A stretch of DNA of 49,318 bases from Akkermansia muciniphila (GTDB lineage: Bacteria; Verrucomicrobiota; Kiritimatiellia; RFP12; JAAYNR01). The notes under the pieces are model-generated. The model made no database searches and had not been told where the DNA came from. It saw only the letters and a list, made by a program, of their open reading frames with translations. The position numbers and the translations under genes were made by a program. The DNA is taken from contig CAMBQN010000019.1 of NCBI GenBank assembly GCA_945870025.1, forward strand, positions 1 through 49,318. Direction: 5' to 3'. This document shows positions 8,361 through 17,764 of this stretch, one piece after another (position 1 is the stretch's first letter; each line of letters opens with the position of its first letter).

Positions 8361-10134
8361 CCCTCCCATCCAGCCGCCGCCGCGAGACGGCGCCTGCTTT
8401 GAAGGCATTCCGGCCGTGGCCGGCCGCGCCAGCGGCCCGGCGTGGGTGGTTCATGCGCGCTTGGACGAAATCCCTGATCGCACCATCCCGCCCGAAGAGA
8501 TCGATGCCGAAATCGCCCGCTTCCATTTGGCCATTGCGGTCACCCGGCAGCAGATTCTCGATCTGGTTACAGAGGTCTCCCAACGCATCGGACCGAGTGA
8601 GGCGGGCGTGTTTGACGCCCATCTGATGGTGGTCGATGACGGCTTTCTCAAGTCCTGCGTGGAAAAATTGATCCGCGAACGCACGGCGTGCGCCGAGGTG
8701 GCCGTCCACCGGGTGACCGAGGATTTTAGCGCCAAATTCGCCGCCATGCATGACGCCTACCTGCGCGAGAGAAGCTCCGATATTCTAGATATTGGCCGTC
8801 GCATTCTGCGCAACCTGATGGGGGTCTCGGAAACGATCCCCTCCGCGTTCGACCAGCCGCATATCATCATCTCCGACGACCTCACCCCGTCCCAGACGGT
8901 CGGACTTCCGCGGGACGGCGTCCTGGGGCTGGTCATCGACCGCGGGAGCGCCACCTCGCATACCGCGATCATCGCGCGCGCCCTCGGCATCCCGGCGGTC
9001 GTCGGGCTCAAGCACGTCTCATCCGAAGTCCGCACCGGAGACGAAGTCTTGTTGGACGGGTACAAGGGGACGGTCATCGTGCGCCCGACGCCCGACGAAC
9101 TGGCTGAGTTCAAGCAGGTTTGCGCGGCGCACCGCAAGGCCTCCGTGGATTGGCAGCGGTCGCGCAATATGCGGGCGGAGACGCCCGACGGCCATGGCGT
9201 GACCATTCTGGCCAATGCCGACCACACCTCCGATCTGGCGCAACTGGCGATCCGGGGAAGCGAAGGCATCGGCCTGTATCGCACCGAGAGCCTGTGGATG
9301 CAACTGGGTCGGGAACCGGACGAAGATGAACAAGTCGAGGCTTACGGAGCCATGGTGTGCGCCATGACCGGTCGCCCGGTGGTCATTCGCGTGCTCGATC
9401 TCGGCGGGGACAAGGTCTGCGGTGCCATGCCTGTTCAGACCGAGGCCAATCCGTTCCTGGGGCTGCGCTCGATCCGCTATCTGCTCAAGACACCGGAGGT
9501 GTTTCGCAGGCAACTGCGTGCCATTCTGCGCGTCAGCTCCTGCGGCGATGTTCAAATCATGTACCCCATGATCTGTGACGTGGAAGAACTCCGCGCGGCC
9601 AACGTGATCCTAGAACAGTGCAAGGAAGAGCTTCGCGCCGAAGGCGTCGCGTTCACGGAGTCCATCCCGGTGGGGGCCATGATCGAGATTCCATCGGCCG
9701 CCCTGACAGCCCATATTCTGGCTCGCCAGGCCGACTTTCTCTGCCTCGGCACGAACGATCTGGTCCAATATACGCTGGCGGTCGACCGGGTGAATGAGAA
9801 TGTCGCCTCGCTCTACCAGCCGACGCACCCGTCCGTGCTAACCCTGATCCGCCATACGGTCAAGGCCGGCGTGCGGTACAAACGCCCCGTCAGCGTCTGC
9901 GGCGAGATGGCGGCGGACCCCGCCCTGGCGGTCTTGCTGATGGGGATGGGCGTGAACACGCTTAGCATGACGCCGACCGCCATCCCCGAGGTCAAGCACG
10001 CGATCCGCAAAACCCCCTATGCCGATGCGATCAAACTCGCGCGCGGCATCGCCGCACACGCCTCAACCGCCGAAGACGCCCGGCGCATGTGCCGCGCCCT
10101 CCTCCAGCGCACCGCGCCGGAACTTCTGGCCTGA
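8350..10134 (+). CDS. ptsI: PTS enzyme I (PEP-protein phosphotransferase)
   Basis: EI takes phosphate from PEP and passes it to HPr. The protein (594 residues from the ATG at 8350) has the N-terminal helical HPr-binding domain, the swivelling phosphohistidine domain with GSATSHTAIIARALGIP (His near 204) and the C-terminal PEP-binding barrel with RTESL, LGLRSIRYLL, SVCGEMAADP. Length is typical. The start overlaps ptsH by 11 nt without a clear Shine-Dalgarno site; a TTG 12 nt earlier is an alternative. It closes an hprK-ptsH-ptsI set. Confidence 0.96.
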   Translation: MNSNPPIQPPPRDGACFEGIPAVAGRASGPAWVVHARLDEIPDRTIPPEEIDAEIARFHLAIAVTRQQILDLVTEVSQRIGPSEAGVFDAHLMVVDDGFLKSCVEKLIRERTACAEVAVHRVTEDFSAKFAAMHDAYLRERSSDILDIGRRILRNLMGVSETIPSAFDQPHIIISDDLTPSQTVGLPRDGVLGLVIDRGSATSHTAIIARALGIPAVVGLKHVSSEVRTGDEVLLDGYKGTVIVRPTPDELAEFKQVCAAHRKASVDWQRSRNMRAETPDGHGVTILANADHTSDLAQLAIRGSEGIGLYRTESLWMQLGREPDEDEQVEAYGAMVCAMTGRPVVIRVLDLGGDKVCGAMPVQTEANPFLGLRSIRYLLKTPEVFRRQLRAILRVSSCGDVQIMYPMICDVEELRAANVILEQCKEELRAEGVAFTESIPVGAMIEIPSAALTAHILARQADFLCLGTNDLVQYTLAVDRVNENVASLYQPTHPSVLTLIRHTVKAGVRYKRPVSVCGEMAADPALAVLLMGMGVNTLSMTPTAIPEVKHAIRKTPYADAIKLARGIAAHASTAEDARRMCRALLQRTAPELLA

Positions 10135-10159
10135 GGTGCTCGTAACAAGGATTGAGCGT

Positions 10160-11578
10160 ATGATCAAAGTCAAGCGCAGGGCCGCGGAATCGGCCCCGGA
10201 ACAAACCCAAAAAACGATTGTCGGGGCGATCCATCCCGATGTGCTCCGTTTCACGGTCGGCAAGGATCCGGTTCTCGATCTGGAACTGGTCGAGTGGGAC
10301 TGCATCGGGACGGCCGCTCACGTGCGGACGCTCGAGGCGATGCCGGTCAAGCCTGCCATCATCTCCCGCCAGGACCGGAATGCCGTGACGGGCGAACTGG
10401 TGCGCGTGATGCGAGCGGCGCGCGAGGGGCGGTTTGTTATCACCGAGGCCGATCAGGACGTCCATCTGGCGGTCGAGCGCCGGCTCACCGAGACGCTGGG
10501 AGATCTGGGGCGGCGCGTGCATACGGGGCGCAGCCGCAACGATCAGGTGGCGGTCGATATCCGGCTGCACGGACGCGAGCATCTCCTGGGGCTGATCTTG
10601 GAGACGGCCGAACTGGCCGGCGGCCTGTTGCGGTTTGCGCGCAAACACGAGCGGATGCCGATGGTGGGCCGCACCCACCTGCAGCCGGCCATGCCCAGCA
10701 CCGTGGGGCTGTGGGCGTCGGCCTACGCCGAGGCGCTGTTGGACGATCTGGTCACGGTCGAGGCCGCCTACACGTATAATGACCGCTGTCCGCTCGGCTC
10801 CGCAGCGGGCTATGGCGTGCCGCTGCCGCTCGACCGCGCGCTGACGGCGCGGCTCCTCGGATTCTCCGCGCCGCACCACAATGTCTTCTACGCCAGCAAC
10901 GCGCGCGGCAAGTGCGAGGCGATCACACTGGGGGCGCTCACGCAGGTGATGCTCACCCTGTCGCGGTTGGCCGAAGACCTGATTCTCTTCTCCATGCCCG
11001 AATTCGGTTACTTTGTCCTGCCCGCCGAGCTGTGCACCGGTAGCAGCATCATGCCGCAGAAGCATAATCCCGACGTGCTGGAATTGATCCGCGCCAAGGC
11101 GGCGCGCCTTCTCGGCCACAGTACGGCGGCCTGCGCCGTGATCAAGGCGCTCCCCGGCGGTTACAACCGCGATCTCCAGGAGACCAAGGAGCTGTATCTC
11201 GACGGCGTGGCGACAACCCGCGCCACGGTGCGCATCCTTTCGGTCATGGCCCGTTCGCTCACGGTGCGGGAACAGCGGTTGCGCGAGGCGTTCTCGCCGG
11301 GTGTGTTTGCCACCGACCGGGCGCTCGAATTGGTTGCGGATGGGATGCCCTTCCGCGACGCCTACCACCACGTCCGCTCGCACCTCGATGAGCTGCTGAC
11401 AGCCGACGCGGATGCGGCCGTGGCGGCCAAAACCCATCTCGGCGGAACGGCCGGCCTTGATTTTGCGTGGCTTGCCGGTCGCGTCCGAGCCACCCGCGCC
11501 GCCGCGCTGAAGCGCCGGAAGGCGTCACATACCGCACTCGCACGCGTGCTCGGCGTCGGCTATCCCGATTTGGCCTGA
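10160..11578 (+). CDS. argH: Argininosuccinate lyase
   Basis: ArgH cleaves argininosuccinate to arginine and fumarate. The 472-residue enzyme shows VHTGRSRNDQVA, the TH of GRTHLQPAMP, and the flexible signature loop GSSIMPQKHNPD, and ends at typical length. The first 30 residues, basic and Gln-rich, are not part of the conserved core. The ATG at 10160 has AAGGA about 9 nt upstream. It lies 25 nt after ptsI and 32 nt before the ExbB-like gene; no terminator is evident, so transcripts may run on. Confidence 0.95.
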   Translation: MIKVKRRAAESAPEQTQKTIVGAIHPDVLRFTVGKDPVLDLELVEWDCIGTAAHVRTLEAMPVKPAIISRQDRNAVTGELVRVMRAAREGRFVITEADQDVHLAVERRLTETLGDLGRRVHTGRSRNDQVAVDIRLHGREHLLGLILETAELAGGLLRFARKHERMPMVGRTHLQPAMPSTVGLWASAYAEALLDDLVTVEAAYTYNDRCPLGSAAGYGVPLPLDRALTARLLGFSAPHHNVFYASNARGKCEAITLGALTQVMLTLSRLAEDLILFSMPEFGYFVLPAELCTGSSIMPQKHNPDVLELIRAKAARLLGHSTAACAVIKALPGGYNRDLQETKELYLDGVATTRATVRILSVMARSLTVREQRLREAFSPGVFATDRALELVADGMPFRDAYHHVRSHLDELLTADADAAVAAKTHLGGTAGLDFAWLAGRVRATRAAALKRRKASHTALARVLGVGYPDLA

Positions 11579-11610
11579 TTTTTGCTTGTTGTTGATTTGG
11601 AGGTTTGTTG

Positions 11611-12411
11611 ATGAAAAGAACGATCTTGTTATGCGCCTGTGCCGCCCTGCTGACGCTGACCGCCCTGCCGCTGGCCCGCGCCCAGACGGCTGAAGCAACG
11701 GGCAGCGGCGCGGGGGTCGTTGCCGCCGCCGCCAACGAAAGGTCGGGGCCCGTGCTGATGCCGGTGCCGCAGAGCGGCATGTCGCTCCGCGAGGCCTGGC
11801 GGTGCGGCGGCTGGATCATGTGGGTGCTGGCAGGCGGTTCGGTGATCGGACTCGCCCTGAGCCTGTATCTGTTCTGGACGCTGCGAACCAGCCAGATGGC
11901 GCCGCCGAGTCTATTGAGCGAACTGCTGATGTACGTCAAGGCCGGCGACCTGGCGACGGCGCGCCGCGTCTGCGAGGTCCGCTCCAGCCCGCTGGCGCGC
12001 ATCGCGATGGCGGCCTTTGACCACCTGCGCAATACGACCGCCTCCGAACCGGCGCTCCTGCGCGCCGACGTGGAAGCCGAGGGCATCCGACAGGCCGAAG
12101 CCATCCAGGGCGAGACGCAGTTGCTGCTCGACCTGTCGGTCATCGCGCCGATGCTCGGGCTGCTCGGCACGGTGATGGGCATGCTCAAGGCCTTTGGATC
12201 GGTTGCCACCGATGTGGCCAGCGCCAAACCGGTGGTGCTCGCCGCGGGCGTCTCGCAAGCCATCGTAACCACCATCTTCGGCCTCCTCGTGGCCATTCCC
12301 GCCATGGTGGCCTACGCCTACTTCCGCCGGCGAGCATCCCGCCAGATTGCCGCGCTCGAAGCGGCCTCAACCGCTCTGGTAACCGCCGTGACAAGTAGGT
12401 TTGAGCGATGA
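11611..12411 (+). CDS. ExbB/TolQ/MotA-family proton channel protein
   Basis: A 266-residue inner-membrane protein. It begins with a cleavable-looking signal sequence (MKRTILLCACAALLTLTALP, cut near ARAQ), then an Ala-rich linker, TM1 (about 68-92), a cytoplasmic helical loop, TM2 (LSVIAPMLGLLGTVMGML) and TM3 (TTIFGLLVAIPAMVAYAYF). The TM2 glycine pattern is typical of ExbB/TolQ. With ExbD it would form a proton-driven motor. Start ATG 11611 has GGAGG with 7-nt spacing. It overlaps the exbD-like gene (ATGA). Confidence 0.9.
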   Translation: MKRTILLCACAALLTLTALPLARAQTAEATGSGAGVVAAAANERSGPVLMPVPQSGMSLREAWRCGGWIMWVLAGGSVIGLALSLYLFWTLRTSQMAPPSLLSELLMYVKAGDLATARRVCEVRSSPLARIAMAAFDHLRNTTASEPALLRADVEAEGIRQAEAIQGETQLLLDLSVIAPMLGLLGTVMGMLKAFGSVATDVASAKPVVLAAGVSQAIVTTIFGLLVAIPAMVAYAYFRRRASRQIAALEAASTALVTAVTSRFER

Positions 12412-12830
12412 ACTTTCGCAAACGCGTAGCAGCGGAACTGCCCCAGTTCCAGGTCACGCCCATGATCGATGTGGTGTTCCTCTTGCTGTGCTTCTTCATC
12501 ACGACCGCCGTCTTCTCGCAATGGGAAAACGAGGTGGACATCGTACTGCCAACCGCCCAGAGCGGCAAGCTGCCCGATCGGCTCCCCGGCGAGGTGGTCG
12601 TGAACGTGAGCCGCGATGGCACGGTCACGATCAATAGCAACGTGCTGAGAACCGATGATCTGATCAACCGGCTGACGCGGCTGGCGCGGCTGTTTCCAGG
12701 CCAGCCGATCATCGTTCGGGCCGATCGAGAGAGCGCCTACCAGCACGTGATGACCGTGGTCGACGCCTGCAAGCAGGCCGATATCTGGAACATCTCGTTC
12801 GCGACCGGAGATGCCGATGCGAAGCCATGA
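12408..12830 (+). CDS. ExbD/TolR-family motor protein
   Basis: A 140-residue protein with a short cytoplasmic N-terminus, one TM (PMIDVVFLLLCFFITTAVF) carrying the essential proton-conducting aspartate at residue 21, and a periplasmic domain of TolR/ExbD type (VVVNVSRDGTVTINSN ... IIVRADRESAYQHVMTVVDACK). It partners the preceding ExbB-like protein. The start overlaps that gene by 4 nt and the end overlaps the TPR gene by 14 nt, so all are probably coupled. Confidence 0.92.
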   Translation: MNFRKRVAAELPQFQVTPMIDVVFLLLCFFITTAVFSQWENEVDIVLPTAQSGKLPDRLPGEVVVNVSRDGTVTINSNVLRTDDLINRLTRLARLFPGQPIIVRADRESAYQHVMTVVDACKQADIWNISFATGDADAKP

Positions 12831-15201
12831 GCCTATGCCCCGCCGCGCCCTGCGCCTCGCGCTGTACGCGGCCGCTCTCTGTGCCTGCGGTCTCGCAGGC
12901 GCCGCCGACGAGGTGATCCGAGCGACCGACCGCCGGTTGCTGGCCGATGCCCTCACTGCGCGGGGCCTGCACGAGCAGGCTATGCGGGAGTACGCCGCGC
13001 TCGCGGCCGACCCCGCTCTGGAGGAACGCGATGTCGTGCTGTTTCGCCTGGGCGAGAGCTGCCGACGTCTCACCCGCAATGCCGACGCCGAGCACGCCTA
13101 CGCCCGGCTGGTGGCTGAGTTTCCGAAGAGCGCCTTCCGCGCACCCGCGCAAATCCAGCGGGCTTTGCTGGCGGCCGAGGAGAAGCGATTCACGGATGCG
13201 GCGGCGCTGCTAACCCCATTCGCGTCCGATGCGACGGTGCCCGAAGACCTCGCGCCGGTGGTCCTCCAGACCCTCGCCGACATCCTGGAACGCGGCGGTG
13301 ACGCGGCGGGCGCCTTGGCTCGCTTCGACCAGATCCGCACCCGCTTCCCCACCAGCGAATTTGCCGCGCCTGCGGCGATCCGCCAGGCGTACGCCCTGGC
13401 TCAGTCGGCCAAGCCGGCGGACCGGGCGCGCGCGATCGACCTCTACCGCGAAGCCGCTGCGCGCGCCCAGACGCCGCGCGTCGCTGCGGAGGCGCTTTTT
13501 CAGCTTGGCCAATCCCTGGCGTCGTCGGATCAGCCTAAAGCCGCCGCCACTGCCTTTGCCGAACTCCGGGAAAAGTATCCCCAGGATTCCCGGACGCGTG
13601 ACGCCGCCCGCACCGCCGCCTGGGCGTGCCATGACGCATCACTGTTTGAGGCTGCCTTGGCGTGGATCCCGGCCGACGGCGGCGGGCCCGACGAACGCGA
13701 GTCGTTCCAGTACATCCGCGCGAATGGCTCGCGACAACTGGGACGCTTCGATGCCGCCATCGACGCCTACCGGGCGTTCATCCGCGATTATCCCAAAAGC
13801 CCGCGCCTGCAGCGGGCTCGTTATGAAACACTGCTGACGCTTTCGCGCGCTGGCCGTCACGCCGAGGTGCTGACCGCGGCCGATGGGTTCGATCCCGGTG
13901 CCGAGTGGGCCGCAGACGTGTTGTGGATGCAGGCGGAGTCGGCCGCTGCGCTGAAAAAAACCGATCAGTCCGTGGCGTTTTACACACGAGTGGCCGAGGG
14001 GCATCCGAAGTCCGCACTCGCGGGCGACGCCTGGATACGCATCGGATGGCTGCAACACGACCGGCAGGCGTGGCGCGAGGCGGATGCCGCCTTCACACAG
14101 GCCGTCGCCCGCTATCCGGCGCACGCACAGGCGGCTCAAACGCTCTACGCGGCCGGGGTCTGCCTCTCTCGCGCGGACGACTCCGAGGGCGCGCTGGCGC
14201 GCTGGCGAAAACTGCTGGCTGACTATAAGACCTATGCCAACGCCGACGAGGTGTGCTTCCAGATAGCGATGGAGCTGCTGCGGCTGAAACGCGATGCCGA
14301 GGCCGTCACCGCGATTGATCGTCTGATCGCCGAACATACGGCGTCCAAGCGCATCGCCGAGGGACTGTACTGGCGCGGCGTGCTGCGGCAGCGACAGGCC
14401 GCCGCCGCTGCCGGCGCCATCGCCGATTTCCGCGCGGCGATCACCGCCGGTTTGCCGGGCACATTGGCGCGAGACGCGCGGTTGGCGCTCGGCACGCTGC
14501 TGCTGCAGCACCAGGGCGCCGAGGAGGCCGCAGCGGTCTTTCAGCCCCTCCTGGACGCATCGACGCGCGATGCGCTGCCGCCCGACCGCCTGGCCTGGCT
14601 GTCCGAATTCCAATTTTCACGCGGCGCGTTCGCCGAGGCGGAGCTTGCCGCACGGACGCTGGCCGGGGGCAACCACGGCCCGGCGTGGACGCAAACGGGT
14701 TGGGCGCTGCTCGGCCGGGCGTTGCGGGCGCAGAAACGCGCGGCCGAGGCGATCGAGGCGTACACGCAGGCGGCGGCGGTAACCGCCGACACACCGCATC
14801 TGCCCGAAACCCTGCTGCGCCTCGGCGAGCTGTTGATCGATGCCGGGCGTTTGGACGATGCCGACACCCGTTTGCGCGAGGCGGTGGCCAAGACGGCGGC
14901 CCCGGAATGGCAGGGGTTGCGGGCCCATGCCTATGCCGGTCTCGGACGCTGCGCCGAAGCCCGCGACCAAAAAGAGCTGGCGCTTCGCTATTACTTGAGT
15001 GTCGCTCTGCTGTACGACGATCCTGTTCTGGTTCCCGCAGCGCTGGAGAAGGTCGCCCGCCTGCACGCCGCCCTCGGCCACCCTGCCGAGAGCGAGGCTG
15101 CCGGCCGTGAATTGATCGATCGTTATCCCGAAAGCGCGCAAGCCAAAGCCTGGAAGACGCGACTTCCTGCGAACCCGGCGGAAGGGAAGGGCCAGCCATG
15201 A
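12817..15201 (+). CDS. Large exported TPR-repeat protein
   Basis: A 794-residue protein with an N-terminal signal (ALRLALYAAALCACGLAGAA) and then an almost continuous solenoid of helical hairpins, many with the tetratricopeptide pattern (ALARFDQIRTRFPTSEFA, AYRAFIRDYPKSPRLQRA, AIEAYTQAAA). Such proteins act as periplasmic scaffolds. GGAG lies 6 nt before the ATG at 12817; ATGs at 12811 and 12835 are alternatives. It is coupled to ExbD upstream and by an ATGA overlap to the TonB/VWA gene downstream, which suggests it works with the motor. No enzymatic motif is seen. Confidence 0.85.
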   Translation: MRSHEPMPRRALRLALYAAALCACGLAGAADEVIRATDRRLLADALTARGLHEQAMREYAALAADPALEERDVVLFRLGESCRRLTRNADAEHAYARLVAEFPKSAFRAPAQIQRALLAAEEKRFTDAAALLTPFASDATVPEDLAPVVLQTLADILERGGDAAGALARFDQIRTRFPTSEFAAPAAIRQAYALAQSAKPADRARAIDLYREAAARAQTPRVAAEALFQLGQSLASSDQPKAAATAFAELREKYPQDSRTRDAARTAAWACHDASLFEAALAWIPADGGGPDERESFQYIRANGSRQLGRFDAAIDAYRAFIRDYPKSPRLQRARYETLLTLSRAGRHAEVLTAADGFDPGAEWAADVLWMQAESAAALKKTDQSVAFYTRVAEGHPKSALAGDAWIRIGWLQHDRQAWREADAAFTQAVARYPAHAQAAQTLYAAGVCLSRADDSEGALARWRKLLADYKTYANADEVCFQIAMELLRLKRDAEAVTAIDRLIAEHTASKRIAEGLYWRGVLRQRQAAAAAGAIADFRAAITAGLPGTLARDARLALGTLLLQHQGAEEAAAVFQPLLDASTRDALPPDRLAWLSEFQFSRGAFAEAELAARTLAGGNHGPAWTQTGWALLGRALRAQKRAAEAIEAYTQAAAVTADTPHLPETLLRLGELLIDAGRLDDADTRLREAVAKTAAPEWQGLRAHAYAGLGRCAEARDQKELALRYYLSVALLYDDPVLVPAALEKVARLHAALGHPAESEAAGRELIDRYPESAQAKAWKTRLPANPAEGKGQP

Positions 15202-16979
15202 ACCTTCCTCAGGGCTTCGCTCATCCGCGCTCCTATCACGAGGGCCACTGGTTTCTTGCGCTATCAGCCCTCATTCTTTCCGTTTCACTGCACCTGCTGA
15301 TCCTCGCCTATATTGCGGATATGCGCCTGGACGCCACAGATCTGGCGGATCGGGCGCGGGACAAGACGGAGACACAGCCTCCACCGATGCCGCCGTTGCG
15401 TGTCGAGCGCCTGCCGCAAGACCCGTTTCGACCCTCCTCGGTTGAGCGGCCAGACCGGCCGGTTCAAGCGCCGGATGCCGCGCGAGAGAAGCCCGAGCAG
15501 CCGGAGCTGGCTTCGCCGTTGAAACCCGCGACCAAGGATCAGGTGGCCGACACGATGCCAGCATCCGCCTACCGTGATGCGATTTCGACTCGGGCGCCGA
15601 TGATTCCCCGGCAGGATGTCGTGGCCGTTCTGGAAAAGCGGATCGACAACCGGCTCGCGACCCTGAAACGGCGTGAGGTGTCGCTCGTCGAACGCCGTCC
15701 GAAAGCGCCGGACTTTGCGCCTGCCGTGGATGCGGCGGCCCGCCGCTTTGAAGGCGGCACGGGCCTCCGCCCGGCCAACATGCCGTTCGGCTTTGCCGGA
15801 CTGCAGGATGGGCATCTGCCGTCCTCGTCGGACCCGACCCGCCCCTCGCGTCCAACACGCCTCGCCAACGAGGCCAGAACGAACGCCGCCGCCGTCCTGA
15901 GCGAACGGTTCGCCAAACCGCCGGAAAATGCGCAGCGGTTTGTCGCGATGGATGACCGCCTCGCCATCGCCTTTCACGCCTATCGCGAACCCCAAGAGGG
16001 CGGACGCCTCTACTTCCGCATCGCCATCCAGCCTCGGACCGACAAGCCGATGCCCGTCCTCCCCAAAGACCTGCTGCTGGTGCAGGATAGCTCGGCCAGC
16101 CTGGCCGAAGAGCGGCTCTACTTCAGCCGTCTGGCACTGGCGGATGCCCTCTCCCAGCTCGGAGCATCCGATCGCTTCAACGTCCTTGCATTCAGCGACC
16201 AGAGCACGCTGTGCTTCCCCGCGTGGGTGCCTGTGAATGAGACGAACCGGGCGGCCGCGCGGACGTTCATCGGCGCCTTGCGGTCGACGGGCGAAACCGA
16301 CCTTTTCGCGTCGTTGCAGCGCATGCTCGAGATCCCGCGTGATCCGGAGCGTCCCTTCGTGGTGGTGATGGTGACGGACGGCAGGCCGACGGCGGGGAGG
16401 CTGGCGAGTACCGAGATCATTGGCGCGTTCACCAAGCTCAACGACGGCGCGCTCTCGATCTTCGGCTTCGGCACCCATGCGCGCGCCAATACTTACCTGC
16501 TCGACATGCTCACCTACTGCAACCGCGGCGAGACGCGGCTCAATCGCGCGAGCCGCTGGACGCTGCAAAAGGAGATTACCGACTTCGTGGCGAGCGTCCG
16601 GCAGCCGGTGATGCACGACATCCGCTTTGCATTTGACGCGGCCTCCGGCAGCGAAGTCTATCCCAAGCAGACGACCAGCCTGTACGCCGACCGTCCGCTG
16701 GAGCTTTTCGGCAGTTGTGCCGGCGACGTGCGGGAACTGGCGCTGCACATGCGCGGACGGGCGGGCGGCAGCAACTACGACGCGGTGATCCAGCTCGATG
16801 TGGCCCGTGACGCGCAAGCCGGCGAGGTCGAGTTGCGCACGCGCTGGGCGTGGCAGCGCATGTATCACGTGATCGGTCTTTATGCCCGCGATCCCAAGCC
16901 GCTTTATCTCAGGGCCCTGGAGCGCCTGAATGCCGATTATGGTATCCCGATCCCCTATGGAAACGAAATGGGGAGATGA
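15198..16979 (+). CDS. TonB-type membrane anchor fused to a von Willebrand A domain
   Basis: A 593-residue protein. Residues about 18-41 form a single TM with Ser28-x3-His32 (SVSLH), like the S-x3-H motif of the TonB anchor that couples to ExbB-ExbD. A proline-rich stretch follows (about 58-115, with QPPPMPPLRVERLP). Instead of a TonB C-terminal domain there is a VWA domain (about 285-480) with an intact metal site: D297-x-S299-x-S301, Thr364 or Thr367, and Asp394 in VTDGRP. A beta-rich tail follows. Position after ExbB, ExbD and TPR genes suggests a proton-powered envelope machine acting through VWA-mediated binding. The fusion is seen; the function is inferred. Confidence 0.82.
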   Translation: MNLPQGFAHPRSYHEGHWFLALSALILSVSLHLLILAYIADMRLDATDLADRARDKTETQPPPMPPLRVERLPQDPFRPSSVERPDRPVQAPDAAREKPEQPELASPLKPATKDQVADTMPASAYRDAISTRAPMIPRQDVVAVLEKRIDNRLATLKRREVSLVERRPKAPDFAPAVDAAARRFEGGTGLRPANMPFGFAGLQDGHLPSSSDPTRPSRPTRLANEARTNAAAVLSERFAKPPENAQRFVAMDDRLAIAFHAYREPQEGGRLYFRIAIQPRTDKPMPVLPKDLLLVQDSSASLAEERLYFSRLALADALSQLGASDRFNVLAFSDQSTLCFPAWVPVNETNRAAARTFIGALRSTGETDLFASLQRMLEIPRDPERPFVVVMVTDGRPTAGRLASTEIIGAFTKLNDGALSIFGFGTHARANTYLLDMLTYCNRGETRLNRASRWTLQKEITDFVASVRQPVMHDIRFAFDAASGSEVYPKQTTSLYADRPLELFGSCAGDVRELALHMRGRAGGSNYDAVIQLDVARDAQAGEVELRTRWAWQRMYHVIGLYARDPKPLYLRALERLNADYGIPIPYGNEMGR

Positions 16980-16984
16980 CCATC

Positions 16985-17743
16985 ATGCTGGCTGTGTCTG
17001 ATCTGAAAGTCCGTTATGGCGCCGTCGAGGCGGTTCGCGGGGTTTCCTGGCGGGTCGCCGCCGGCGAGACGCTAGGCATTGTCGGATCGAGTGGATGCGG
17101 TAAGTCTACGACCGTACGGGCAGTGGTCGGGCTGGTGCGGCCCTCGTCGGGGGAGATCTTTTTTGACGGCTGTTCCTGCCACGCCATGACGGCAGCCGCG
17201 CGGCGGACGTTCCGGCGGCGGGTGCAGATGGTGTTTCAAGACGCCCCCGGCTCGTTGAATCCGCGGATGACCGTGCGGGCGATTCTGGCCGAGGCGTTGA
17301 TGGTGCACCGAATGGTCTCCGGCCGTGCTGCGGTCGAAGCCCGATGCTGCGAGCTGCTGGAACAGGTTGGGCTCTCCAATGCCGCGCTCGCCCAGTATCC
17401 GCGCGAGTTGAGCGGCGGACAGTGCCAGCGGGTCAGTTTGGCGCGCGCACTCGCGGTGGAACCGCAGGTACTACTGGCCGACGAGCCGGTATCCGCGCTC
17501 GATGTGTCGGTTCAGGCCCGGATCATCAACCTGCTGCGCGAAGTCCAGCAACGCCTGGGGCTGACGCTGGTGCTGATCGCGCACGACCTCGCGGTGGTCC
17601 GCAATGTGTGCGACCGCGTGTGCGTCATGTCCGACGGCCTGATCGTCGAAGAAGGCCCGGCTGCCGAGGTGATCGGCAATCCGCAGCACGAGCAGACCCG
17701 GCTGCTGATCGCGGCCGTGCCGAGCATTGGCGCCCTGACGTAA
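16985..17743 (+). CDS. Opp/Dpp-type ABC transporter ATPase (orphan)
   Basis: A 252-residue cytoplasmic ATPase with Walker A GSSGCGKSTT, Q-loop MVFQDAPGSLNPRMTV (typical of the oligopeptide/dipeptide/nickel OppF group), signature LSGGQCQRVSLARAL, Walker B VLLADEPVSALDVS and H-loop IAHDLAVV. Permeases and a binding protein are absent here. It lacks the C-terminal zinc or oligopeptide-type extension of OppD/OppF. GGGGAG lies 9 nt before the ATG at 16985; an ATG at 16976 would overlap the previous stop. It shares the direction of the VWA operon and may be co-transcribed by read-through. Confidence 0.88.
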   Translation: MLAVSDLKVRYGAVEAVRGVSWRVAAGETLGIVGSSGCGKSTTVRAVVGLVRPSSGEIFFDGCSCHAMTAAARRTFRRRVQMVFQDAPGSLNPRMTVRAILAEALMVHRMVSGRAAVEARCCELLEQVGLSNAALAQYPRELSGGQCQRVSLARALAVEPQVLLADEPVSALDVSVQARIINLLREVQQRLGLTLVLIAHDLAVVRNVCDRVCVMSDGLIVEEGPAAEVIGNPQHEQTRLLIAAVPSIGALT

Positions 17744-17764
17744 TCGAACGTGGCTAGTCCCGCC

